A stretch of DNA of 33,230 nt from contig JBARRS010000188.1 of assembly GCA_049644345.1 (NCBI GenBank), forward strand, positions 1 to 33,230, read 5' to 3'. The notes under the pieces were generated by a model. It was given only the letters and a program-made list of their open reading frames with translations. It was not told where the DNA came from and made no database searches. This DNA is from JBARRS01 sp049644345 (GTDB lineage: Bacteria; Actinomycetota; Thermoleophilia; Gaiellales; Gaiellaceae). Position numbers and translations under genes: made by a program. Below are positions 8,271 through 15,199 of the stretch, in pieces; the stretch's first letter is position 1; every line of letters starts with the position of its first letter.

Positions 8271-9422
8271 ATGGACGACGTGCTCGAGCGCGCCCAGCAG
8301 CTCGTGGCGGAGTACGACCGAGAGCTCGAGCGTGAGCTTCCAAACGGCGCCGAGATCTTCGACGCGCACGTCCACATCGGCAACGACATCGACGGCATGG
8401 TCGGTCGCTACGACGAGCTCGAGCGCCTCATGGACGGCTACGGGGTCTCACGCGCGTTCATGTTCTGCATGGACGAGGCGGATCGCCATCCCAGCTTCCG
8501 GGCGCCGAACGACCGGACCCTCGAATACGCCGAGCGCTCCGGCGGCCGGCTGATCCCGTTCGTCCGCCTCGACCTCGCGGAGGCACCGATCGAAGAGGCG
8601 GTCCGCTGCCTAGACCGCGGTGCCCGCGGGATCAAGCTGCATCCGCGCGCGCAGCGCTTTCTGCTCAACGACGAGCGGCTCGCACCGGTATTCGAGCTTG
8701 CCGCCGAGCGCCGCGTGCCGATTCTGATTCACGGCGGGCGCGGACTGCCTCCGATCGCCGACGACCTGAGACGGCTGATCGAGAGTTACCCCGAGGCGCA
8801 GCTGATCATTGCGCACGCCGGAATCGCCGACCAGCCGGAGCTCGCGGGCTGCTTCGCCGGCAAGGCGGGCGTCTTCTTCGACACGTCCGTCTGGAGCCCA
8901 ATCGACTTGCTCGCGCTCTACCGTGTCGTTTCGCCGGAGCAGGTCCTCTACGCCTCGGACTATCCGTATGGACAGCAGCCGAGCTCTCTCCTGATCGCGC
9001 TCCGAACAGCGAGGCTGTCGGGTCTCGACGAAGAGGACCTCCGCAACATTCTCGCGGGCAACGCCGACCGGATCGCCGACGGAGAGTCGCCCCTCGACCC
9101 GGCGCCGCCCAAGGGCGGCGACACGTTCTCCCAGCCGATCGGCTTCGCCCGCATCCACCAGTACCTCTCGATGGCGACCCCACTCCTGTGGACTCGACAG
9201 GCGGACACGATCGGCGTGCTGGGGCTGGCCCTGAACGCCTGCTACGAGCGCGACGGCCACGAGGACGAGAGCGAGCGAATCAGGGAGCTCCTGAGCGCAG
9301 CGAGTGACCTCTGGCGGACGCTGCCGGAGGTCGAGGACGAGCAGGAGCAGCGCGTCGTCGGGCGGACGACGTTTCGACTGATCCACCTCGCGGACATCCT
9401 CGCGGTGACCAGCGGTGCTTGA
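8271..9422 (+). CDS. Amidohydrolase family protein (TIM barrel, Amidohydro_2)
   Basis: 383-aa metal-dependent hydrolase or decarboxylase. Visible metal-site residues: HVH (His33, His35), GIKLHP (Lys122, His124), LIHGG (His154), IIAHAG (His182) and the catalytic Asp of ASDYPYG (Asp230). This matches the Amidohydro_2 pattern. About 120 residues follow the barrel (from FSQPIGFARIHQYLSMATP), which look helical and are not part of the usual minimal domain. It overlaps the 2Fe-2S subunit gene by 8 nt and begins the molybdenum hydroxylase operon, so it may act on the same substrate or product. The substrate is unknown; amide, lactone or carboxylate chemistry are all possible. Confidence 0.85.
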   Translation: MDDVLERAQQLVAEYDRELERELPNGAEIFDAHVHIGNDIDGMVGRYDELERLMDGYGVSRAFMFCMDEADRHPSFRAPNDRTLEYAERSGGRLIPFVRLDLAEAPIEEAVRCLDRGARGIKLHPRAQRFLLNDERLAPVFELAAERRVPILIHGGRGLPPIADDLRRLIESYPEAQLIIAHAGIADQPELAGCFAGKAGVFFDTSVWSPIDLLALYRVVSPEQVLYASDYPYGQQPSSLLIALRTARLSGLDEEDLRNILAGNADRIADGESPLDPAPPKGGDTFSQPIGFARIHQYLSMATPLLWTRQADTIGVLGLALNACYERDGHEDESERIRELLSAASDLWRTLPEVEDEQEQRVVGRTTFRLIHLADILAVTSGA

Positions 9423-9852
9423 GCTCAAGGTCAACGGCGAGCTTCACCGCGTCGACCCGCGGGTCGGACGGACCCTCGCTGAGACACTCCGTTCTGACCT
9501 CGGGTTGACGGGCACGAAGGTCGCGTGCGGCGAGGGCCATTGCGGCGCCTGCACCGTCCAGCTCGACGGTGTTCCCGTCTACTCGTGCATCACGCTCGTC
9601 CACACAGTCGGCGAGCGCGAGGTAACGACGATCGAAGGCCTCCGCCAGCATCCGCTGGTGGACGCGTTCATCCGCGCCGACGCGCTCCAGTGCGGCTTCT
9701 GCACGCCCGGCCAGATCGTTGCAGCCGCCGCACTCGTCGACGCGAGCCCGCAGCCGTCGAGCCAGGAGGTTCGGCACACGATGGCCGGGAACCTGTGCCG
9801 CTGCGGCGCGTACCCGAGGATCGAAGAGGCGGTGCTCTCGTGGCAAGGCTGA
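9415..9852 (+). CDS. Molybdenum hydroxylase, 2Fe-2S subunit (CoxS/XdhC-like)
   Basis: 145-aa electron-transfer subunit of a xanthine oxidase-family enzyme. Both clusters are complete: plant-type ferredoxin cysteines 38, 43, 46 and 58 (VACGEGHCGACTVQLDG... SC), and the second-cluster cysteines 93, 96, 128 and 130 (QCGFCTPGQ and NLCRCGAYPRI). The GTG start overlaps the end of the amidohydrolase gene, and the 3' end overlaps the large-subunit gene by 13 nt, so the proteins are translationally linked. It passes electrons from the molybdenum centre to the FAD subunit. I see no Tat signal here, so the complex is probably cytoplasmic. Confidence 0.95.
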   Translation: MLELKVNGELHRVDPRVGRTLAETLRSDLGLTGTKVACGEGHCGACTVQLDGVPVYSCITLVHTVGEREVTTIEGLRQHPLVDAFIRADALQCGFCTPGQIVAAAALVDASPQPSSQEVRHTMAGNLCRCGAYPRIEEAVLSWQG

Positions 9853-12095
9853 TCCGGACCGAGAAGGAGGTCGAGGGCAACTACAGCGAGCAGTGGATCG
9901 TCGTGGAAGAGGATCCCCTCGAGCAGTGGCCGGCGGGCCCGCGCGAGATCGTCGGCCGGGAGGCGACGAGGATCGACGGCTTGGAGCGCGCCCGGGGCCA
10001 GGCGGCTTACACCGCCGACCTCCAGTTGCCCGGAATGCTGCACGCGGCCGTGTTGCGCTCACCTCACGCGCGCGCGCGCGTCAAGAAACTCGACCTTTCG
10101 CGGGCGAGAGAGGCGCCTTTGGTGCGCGGCGCGATCGGACCCGAGGACTGCCACGTTCTCACCGACGAGCCGTCGTACCAGGGCCACGCGGTCGCCGCCG
10201 TCGCCGCCGACTCCTTCCAGGCTGCGCAGTCGGCGCTCGAGCTTGTCGACGTCGGATGGGAGGTGCTCGACCCGCTGCTCGACCCGGAAGAAGCGGTCCG
10301 CGCGGATTCCTTCGTCTCGGAGCCCCGTGGCTACGAGCGCGGCGACTTCGAACGCGGCCTGGCGGAGGCGGACGTCGTCGTCGAGGCCGATTACCGGACC
10401 CAAACCGTCCTCCACAGCGCGATGGAGACGCACCAGTCGGTCTGCCGCTGGGAGGGAGACACGCTCGAGATCTACATCTCGACCCAGTTCATCTGGGGCA
10501 TCCGGGACAGCGTCGCCGAGCAACTCGACCTGCCTCCCGACAAGGTTCGGGTCGTCTGCAACTTCATGGGCGGCGGCTTCGGAGCCAAGAACAGCCCGGG
10601 CGACTACACGTACATCGCGATCGCGCTCGCCGGCAAGACAGGCCGTCCCGTCCGCTGCGCCCTGACCCGGCGCGAGGAGAGCCTCGCCGCCGGCAACCGC
10701 AACTCGACGATCCAGCGGCTGACCGCCGGCGTTCGCTCGGACGGAACGCTGACAGCCCTCCGCGGCGAGTACGTGAACGCGGTCGGCTGGTCGGGCTTCT
10801 CCGGTCCGACGTACGGCCCGCTCGAGATGCTCTACGCCTGCGAGAACGTCCGCACGCAGACCTGGGGTGCGAAGCTGAACACGCCGCCGAACGCGGCCTT
10901 CCGCGCTCCCGGGTTCGCCGAGGGGACGTTCGGGCTCGAGTGCCTGCTCGACGAGCTCGCGGCGCGTCTCGACCTCGACCCGCTCGAGCTGCGGCGCCGG
11001 AACTACGCCCAGTCCGACCTCGTCGACGACCGACCGTTCTCGTCGAAGAACCTCGCCCGTTGCTACGAGCTCGCCGAGCCGTACTGGGCGCGCCGCGACG
11101 AGATTCGCCGCGCCGAGGGGCCTTGGAAGCACGGGATCGGGCTCGCGAGCCAGACCTGGTACGGCGGCGGCGGCCCGCCCTCGTACGCGTGGATCCGAGT
11201 CGGCTCGGACGGCCGGGCGACCGTCGTCACCGCGATGCAGGACATCGGCACCGGCACGCGGACGGCGATGGCGCAGATCGCGGCCGAGGAGCTCGGCGTC
11301 CCGCTCGAGCACGTGCAGGTCTCTCTCGGCGACTCCGCACGCGGGCCGTACGCGTCGATCTCGGCAGGCTCGTCGACCACGCCGTCCATGGGCCCCGCAG
11401 TGCGGGCGGCCGCAGCGGACGCAAAGCGCCAGATCATCGAGATCGCCGCCCAGCGCTATCACCTGGAGGAACGGGTTCTCGACGTCAAGGACGGCAAGGT
11501 CGTCTCCGCCGACGGCGGCTCGTGGGCCCTCGACGAGGTCTGCGGCCTGCTCGAGGACGCTCAGATCCTCGGCAAAGGAGGGCGCGGCCCGAACCCGACC
11601 GGGATGCGCGTTCTCACCTTCGGCGTGCAGGTCGCGGAGGTCGCGGTCGACGTGGAGACTGGCGAGGTCCGCGTGGAGCGGATCGTGGCGATCCACGACG
11701 TCGGCCGGATCATCAACCCGCTCGGCGCTCGGAGCCAGGTCGAGGGCGGGATCATCCAGGCGATCGGCCACACGCTCTCCGAGGAGCGCCTTCTCGACCC
11801 CGAGTCCGGCTCCGTACTGACGCAGACGCTCGACGCGTACAAGCTGCCGACGATCGCCGACGTGCCCGAGATCGTCTGCGAGTTCGTCGACGTTCCCGAC
11901 GAGCACCTGACGAACCTCGGCTCGAAAGGGCTCGGCGAGCCGCCGATCATCCCGACGTCGGCAGCGATCGCGAACGCCATCCGCGACGCAACCGGCGCCG
12001 TCGTCCGATCGCTGCCGATCACGAGGGAAGACCTGCTGCGGGCCCTGCGTGACGCCGAGCAGCGGGAGCGGCGTGGATCTGCTGCGGCCGTCTAG
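9840..12095 (+). CDS. Molybdenum hydroxylase, molybdopterin-binding large subunit
   Basis: 751-aa catalytic subunit of the xanthine dehydrogenase/aldehyde oxidase family, hydroxylating an aldehyde or N-heterocycle with water as oxygen source. An a/b-hammerhead domain (about 35-145) precedes the Mo-cofactor domain. Visible motifs: MGGGFGAKN, PPNAAFRAPGFAEGTFG (the cofactor loop, which is not the VAYRCSFR loop of true CO dehydrogenase), QDIGTGTRTAMAQIAAEELG, AGSSTTPSMGPAVRAAA and the C-terminal GSKGLGEPPIIP, whose Glu is the expected catalytic base. GTG at 9840 lies within the 2Fe-2S gene. The subunit order small-large-FAD differs from the FAD-first cox order. The substrate is unknown. Confidence 0.93.
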   Translation: MARLIRTEKEVEGNYSEQWIVVEEDPLEQWPAGPREIVGREATRIDGLERARGQAAYTADLQLPGMLHAAVLRSPHARARVKKLDLSRAREAPLVRGAIGPEDCHVLTDEPSYQGHAVAAVAADSFQAAQSALELVDVGWEVLDPLLDPEEAVRADSFVSEPRGYERGDFERGLAEADVVVEADYRTQTVLHSAMETHQSVCRWEGDTLEIYISTQFIWGIRDSVAEQLDLPPDKVRVVCNFMGGGFGAKNSPGDYTYIAIALAGKTGRPVRCALTRREESLAAGNRNSTIQRLTAGVRSDGTLTALRGEYVNAVGWSGFSGPTYGPLEMLYACENVRTQTWGAKLNTPPNAAFRAPGFAEGTFGLECLLDELAARLDLDPLELRRRNYAQSDLVDDRPFSSKNLARCYELAEPYWARRDEIRRAEGPWKHGIGLASQTWYGGGGPPSYAWIRVGSDGRATVVTAMQDIGTGTRTAMAQIAAEELGVPLEHVQVSLGDSARGPYASISAGSSTTPSMGPAVRAAAADAKRQIIEIAAQRYHLEERVLDVKDGKVVSADGGSWALDEVCGLLEDAQILGKGGRGPNPTGMRVLTFGVQVAEVAVDVETGEVRVERIVAIHDVGRIINPLGARSQVEGGIIQAIGHTLSEERLLDPESGSVLTQTLDAYKLPTIADVPEIVCEFVDVPDEHLTNLGSKGLGEPPIIPTSAAIANAIRDATGAVVRSLPITREDLLRALRDAEQRERRGSAAAV

Positions 12096-12912
12096 CCTCG
12101 ACGCGCTACCTCCAGCAAGTAACAGTCTGTTACTTGCCGGAGGGACCGACCTCGTCCCGCTGCTGCGCGACGGGCTCGTCGCCGCGGAGACGCTCGTCGA
12201 CATCCGCGAGGTCGTGCCGCGCGGGATCGACGGGACGCGCATCGGAGCCGGCACCACGCTGGCCGAGCTCGAGGTCGACCCACAGATCCCGGAGGCGCTC
12301 CGCGAGGCCTGCCGGCTCGCCGCGTCGCCGCAATTGCGCTCGATGGGCACGATCGGCGGCAACCTGCTCCAGGCCACGCGCTGCTGGTACTGGCGGCTGA
12401 GCTTCCCCTGCTATCTGCACGGCGGAAATCGCTGCCACGCCCGCGAGGGACAACACCGTGAGCACGCGATCTTCGGCAACGAGCGCTGCGCCTCGGCCCA
12501 TCCCTCCGACCCTGCCGCTGCCCTCATCGCGTGTAACTCGAGCCTCGTGACTGACCGCCGCACGCTTCCCGTCTCGGAGCTCTACCGCTTGCCGACGGAC
12601 GACGACCGGAACGTGACCGCGCTCGAGCCCGGCGAGCTGATCCTCGAGCTCGACGTGCCGGAGCCCCAGGCGAGCACCTACGTCAAGGCGATGGACCGCA
12701 AGCGCTGGGCGTTCCCGCTCGTCGGCGTCGCCGCGGCCCGCTTCCCGGACGGCGTGCGGATCGCTCTCGCCGGCGTCGCGCCGGTGCCGTGGCTGATCGA
12801 GTCGCCGGACGAGCTCGACCGGGCGACGCCGCTACCGGGCACCGCGTACAAGGTGGACCTTGCGCGGACACTCGTGAAGCGTGCGCTCGAGGCAGTAGCC
12901 GTCACGTCCTGA
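12073..12912 (+). CDS. Molybdenum hydroxylase, FAD-binding subunit with four-Cys [4Fe-4S] loop
   Basis: About 279-aa flavin subunit (CoxM/XdhB fold). FAD-binding stretches are LLAGGTDLVPLLRDG and RSMGTIGGNLLQATRC. Then comes a cysteine-rich insertion with pattern C-x8-C-x7-C-x17-C (CWYWRLSFPC ... NRC ... ERC) followed by ASAHPSDPAAALIA. This is the layout of the extra [4Fe-4S] loop in 4-hydroxybenzoyl-CoA reductase beta subunits and PaoB/YagS. GTG at 12073 has GGGAG 6 nt upstream; a GTG at 12049 lacks one. The gene overlaps the large subunit by 23 nt. An unusual 35-nt palindrome with a TTA codon lies in its first 25 codons. Confidence 0.92.
   Translation: MDLLRPSSLDALPPASNSLLLAGGTDLVPLLRDGLVAAETLVDIREVVPRGIDGTRIGAGTTLAELEVDPQIPEALREACRLAASPQLRSMGTIGGNLLQATRCWYWRLSFPCYLHGGNRCHAREGQHREHAIFGNERCASAHPSDPAAALIACNSSLVTDRRTLPVSELYRLPTDDDRNVTALEPGELILELDVPEPQASTYVKAMDRKRWAFPLVGVAAARFPDGVRIALAGVAPVPWLIESPDELDRATPLPGTAYKVDLARTLVKRALEAVAVTS
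12109..12143. repeat. 35-nt near-perfect palindrome inside the FAD-subunit gene
   Basis: Arms GCAAGTAACA (12115-12124) and TGTTACTTGC (12128-12137) flank a GTC spacer. After one mismatch the pairing resumes with CCTCC (12109-12113) against GGAGG (12139-12143). The core is A/T-rich for this region and contains a TTA leucine codon (12130-12132). It could be an mRNA hairpin near the start of the gene or a dimeric regulator site. Confidence 0.75.
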
Positions 12913-12914
12913 CC

Positions 12915-13418
12915 GTGATCGCAGCCATCGTCCTGGCGGCCGGCGCCTCGACCCGCTTCGGCTCGCCGAAGCAGCGGCTGCTGCTCGCACCCGTGCTCGA
13001 GCGCGTCCGCGCCGCAGCCGCGGTCGACGACATCGTCGTCGTCCTCGGAGCCCACGAGGTCGAGACGGACGCGCGCACCGTCCACTGCGCGGAGTGGGAG
13101 CGCGGGCCCGGCGCCTCGCTCCGCTGCGGCCTCGCGGCGCTGCCGCCGGAGGCCGAGGCCGCCGTGATCGTGCTCGCCGACGGGCCGAGGCTCGCACCGG
13201 CCGCGATCGACCGGGTCGTCGCGGCCTGGCGTGAGGACGCCGGCGAGGTCGTCGCTGCGAGTTACGGCGGGATCCGGGGCCACCCGGTCGTTCTCGGGCG
13301 CGAGGCCTGGTCCGGCGTTCCCGACGACGGAGCCCGGGCACTCGGCGCCGTCCTCGTCGCCTGCGACGATCTCGGGGCCCCAGGCGACGTCGACCTTGCC
13401 GATGACCTAGAGCCATGA
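12915..13418 (+). CDS. MobA-like NTP transferase (MocA-type Mo-cofactor cytidylyltransferase)
   Basis: 167-aa protein of the NTP_transf_3 family. In Mo hydroxylase operons this family (MocA) attaches CMP to molybdopterin. VIAAIVLAAGASTRFGSPKQ is the nucleotide-binding LAAGxSxRxGxxK signature, and VIVLADGPRL corresponds to the metal-binding DxP segment (family: LxDQP; here ADGP). It is about 20-30 residues shorter than typical, and the stretch after GSPKQRLLLAPVLERV lacks the usual GxPL loop, so a small deletion is likely. GTG at 12915 follows the FAD gene's stop by 2 nt. Cofactor maturation for the adjacent enzyme is the likely role; activity of this shortened form is uncertain. Confidence 0.82.
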   Translation: MIAAIVLAAGASTRFGSPKQRLLLAPVLERVRAAAAVDDIVVVLGAHEVETDARTVHCAEWERGPGASLRCGLAALPPEAEAAVIVLADGPRLAPAAIDRVVAAWREDAGEVVAASYGGIRGHPVVLGREAWSGVPDDGARALGAVLVACDDLGAPGDVDLADDLEP

Positions 13419-14098
13419 GCACGCCCGCCGAGCTTCTCCCCGAGGGAGAGGCGGCCGAGCGCTCGCCGCTCGCGGCCGCCCGCATTCAACGCAAGCTCAC
13501 CGTCGAAGAGACCGCCAGGCGCGCCGGCCTGGAGCCTGAGGAAGTCGAGTGGCTCGAGGAGGGCCGCGCCTACCGTTTTCGAACGCCGGACGCCGCTCTC
13601 CTCGCGTCAGTCCTCTACGCCACGGCGCTCGACGTGGACCACCGCGAGGCGCGTGCGATCGCCGGCCTGCCGGTCCCGCCGGCGCCGGCCCGCTACGGGA
13701 TCGGGCGCTACGTCGCGGCCGCAATCGCCGCCGCGGCGCTGCTCGCGCTTCTCTTCGCCTTCGTCGTCGTCCCACAGACGCAACACCGCACAACGCACCG
13801 CGTAGGCGTCCCGCTGCCCTCACCGTGGAGGATCACGGTCGATGTCCTCAACGGCGGGGGCGACATCAACTACACACGGCAGGTCGCGAGCCGTGTCGGC
13901 GCGCTCGGGTATCGGATCGCGCGCGTGACGAAGGCAAACCGGTTCGACTACCCCAACACGGCCGTGTACTTCGAGCCCGGCGGGGACGCGATCGGGCAAC
14001 GCCTCGCCCGGCAGCTCGGGGTCGACGCGCGCCCGCTCCCCGGCGGCCGGAATCCGCGGCGCCTCGTCGTGATCGCGGGCCCGCCCCGCGTCGGCTAG
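13415..14098 (+). CDS. HTH-TM-LytR_C domain protein
   Basis: 227-aa single-pass membrane protein. Residues 18-80 look like a RodZ/Xre-like helix-turn-helix (AAARIQRKLTVEETARRAGLEPEEVEWLEEG). A hydrophobic helix spans about 99-119, and residues 138-222 fit a LytR_C domain (ITVDVLNGGGDINYTRQVASRVGALGYRI ... TAVYFEPGGDAIGQRLARQLGV). The topology puts the HTH inside and LytR_C outside. It starts by an ATGA overlap with the MocA-like gene, so it is the last gene of the molybdenum operon although its domains suggest an envelope role. It ends on a CTAG shared with the convergent anti-sigma gene. Function unknown. Confidence 0.8.
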   Translation: MSTPAELLPEGEAAERSPLAAARIQRKLTVEETARRAGLEPEEVEWLEEGRAYRFRTPDAALLASVLYATALDVDHREARAIAGLPVPPAPARYGIGRYVAAAIAAAALLALLFAFVVVPQTQHRTTHRVGVPLPSPWRITVDVLNGGGDINYTRQVASRVGALGYRIARVTKANRFDYPNTAVYFEPGGDAIGQRLARQLGVDARPLPGGRNPRRLVVIAGPPRVG

Positions 14099-14322
14099 AG
14101 AAGGGGCGTCCGCAGCTCGGCGAGCTTCTGCTTGAGGTCAGGCGTCATCGGCTCGGTGACGACCTGCCTCACGTACATCTGGAGCTCCTGCTCGAAGCGG
14201 TATCGCTTTCTGCAGTAGGAGCAGTCCTCGAGGTGTTCCTCGGCCTCCTGCCTCTCCTCGTCCGTCAGTACACGATCGAGGTACGGCTGGAGCATCTGCT
14301 CGCATTCCACGCAATCGCACAT
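14095..14322 (-). CDS. rsrA: Zinc anti-sigma factor, RsrA/RshA type
   Basis: 75-aa cytoplasmic anti-sigma factor. The ZAS motif His30-x3-Cys34-x2-Cys37 (HLEDCSYC) is intact, with extra cysteines at 2, 4 and 7 near the N-terminus (MCDCVEC). In RsrA/RshA a zinc bound by His and Cys is lost on disulfide stress, which frees the sigma factor. The region after the motif (RKRYRFEQELQMYVRQVV) matches the RsrA sigma-contact helix. The ATG overlaps the sigma gene's TGA by one base (TGATG), giving equal, coupled synthesis of the pair. Confidence 0.9.
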   Translation of the reverse strand: MCDCVECEQMLQPYLDRVLTDEERQEAEEHLEDCSYCRKRYRFEQELQMYVRQVVTEPMTPDLKQKLAELRTPLL

Positions 14323-14909
14323 CAGGCCTTCTCCACCGCTTCTTCCGCCAAGCGCGTCTTCAGGATACGCCGCCCCCGGTGCAGGCGCGACATCACCGTG
14401 CCAATCGGGATGTCCAGGATGTTCGCCGCGTCCTGGTAGCTGAAATCGCCGAGGTCGACGAGCACGACGACGTCCCGGAAGTCGTGTGGGACAGCAGAGA
14501 GCGCCTCGACGATGTCGTCCTGCGAGAGCCGCTCGACGACGCGCTCCTCGTCCGCGCTCGAGTCGCGAGCCGACTCCTCGAGCCTGTTGTAGAGGAAGTA
14601 GTCACCTTCCTCGAGCGGCTGGGTATCCGGGGCGCGCTGCGCGCGCCGCCCGCGGTCGATGTTCAGGTTCGTGAGGATCCGCAGCAGCCAAGCGCGCAGG
14701 TTGGTGCCCGGCTGGTAGGAGCGCCAGCTTCGGAACGCGCGCGCGTACGTCTCTTGCATCAGATCCTCGGCCTCCTCGCGGGAGGAGACCAGCCGACGCG
14801 CGACCCGGTAGACCTGATCCGACAGCTCGAGCGCTTCCTCCTCGAATCGCACGCGATCACGGGCGTCCTCCGCCAGTCTTCTCGCCTCTGCTTCGGTGGT
14901 CTCGCTCAT
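14322..14909 (-). CDS. sigR: ECF sigma factor, SigR/SigH type
   Basis: 195-aa group 4 sigma factor. Region 2 is ALELSDQVYRVARRLVSSREEAEDLMQETYARAFRSW ... NLRAWLLRILTNLNIDRGRR, and region 4 is VEALSAVPHDFRDVVVLVDLGDFSYQDAANILDIPIGTVMSRLHRGRRIL. The QPGTNLRAWL and IPIGTVMSRLHRGR sequences and the linker are close to SigR/SigH, and the next gene encodes the matching zinc anti-sigma factor. ATG at 14909 begins just before the conserved part. Upstream are a SigR-type GGAAT-N18-GTT promoter (14948-14973) and a TAGGGT box 7 nt from the ATG, suggesting one autoregulated and one housekeeping promoter. Confidence 0.92.
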   Translation of the reverse strand: MSETTEAEARRLAEDARDRVRFEEEALELSDQVYRVARRLVSSREEAEDLMQETYARAFRSWRSYQPGTNLRAWLLRILTNLNIDRGRRAQRAPDTQPLEEGDYFLYNRLEESARDSSADEERVVERLSQDDIVEALSAVPHDFRDVVVLVDLGDFSYQDAANILDIPIGTVMSRLHRGRRILKTRLAEEAVEKA

Positions 14910-14916
14910 CGCGGCC

Positions 14917-14922
14917 ACCCTA
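14917..14922 (-). promoter_or_regulatory. Housekeeping -10 box of the sigR-like gene
   Basis: TAGGGT on the minus strand, 7 nt before the ATG at 14909. It would give a leaderless transcript in addition to the upstream SigR-type promoter. Confidence 0.4.
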
Positions 14923-14947
14923 GCAACGGTGCTTTCGTGCTTCAAAG

Positions 14948-14973
14948 AACGCTCGAGAGGTCCCAGAGATTCC
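14948..14973 (-). promoter_or_regulatory. SigR/SigH-type autoregulatory promoter
   Basis: On the minus strand GGAAT (14973-14969) and GTT (14950-14948) are separated by exactly 18 nt. This is the GGGAAT-N18-GTT consensus known for Streptomyces SigR and close to mycobacterial SigH sites. It lies about 39 nt upstream of the sigR-like ATG, between it and the HMA gene. Confidence 0.75.
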
Positions 14974-14983
14974 GCGTCGGGCG

Positions 14984-15199
14984 CTACACCGGCTCGAGCG
15001 GGCGGAAGCCCGCCTTGGCCATTGCCGAGAGGAGGGCGTCGCGGTCCGTCCGCTCGTCGTCCCAGGCGAGCATGACCTGGCCCATCAGATTCGCGTTTGC
15101 GAACTCCAGCCCGTCGTGGCCGCGCAGCGCCGCAGCAAGGCGGTTCACGCACCGCTCGCAACGGATGCCGCTCACCTGGACCGTCTCCTGCCGCAGCAT
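14984..15199 (-). CDS. Heavy-metal-associated (HMA) domain protein
   Basis: 71-aa single HMA domain with a ferredoxin-like fold, of the CopZ/Atx1 type. Metal-binding motif GIRCERC (Cys14, Cys17) replaces the usual GMTCxxC; Met to Ile and Thr to Arg make it a divergent site. The rest (NRLAAALRGHDGLEFANANLMGQVMLAWDDERTDRDALLSAMAKAGF) follows the family pattern. It starts immediately after the GCS2 gene's TAG with no gap, and the SigR-type promoter follows it. A copper or other soft-metal chaperone role is likely but unproven, as no metal ATPase is nearby. Confidence 0.85.
   Translation of the reverse strand: MLRQETVQVSGIRCERCVNRLAAALRGHDGLEFANANLMGQVMLAWDDERTDRDALLSAMAKAGFRPLEPV

Noticed and set aside
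9658..12052. Second, Arg/Pro-rich long open frame over the Mo hydroxylase large subunit
   Set aside because: Its composition is that of a frame-shifted GC-rich gene, and it lacks any recognisable motif; the frame from 9840 carries all cofactor motifs.
10059..12377. Very long minus-strand open frame opposite the Mo hydroxylase
   Set aside because: It is antisense to well-supported genes, has Arg/Asp/Val-rich shadow composition, and lacks a convincing start.
9415..12912. Aerobic CO dehydrogenase (coxSLM)
   Set aside because: The large subunit has FRAPGF where form I CO dehydrogenase has the VAYRCSFR loop, and the FAD subunit has the [4Fe-4S] loop that CoxM lacks.
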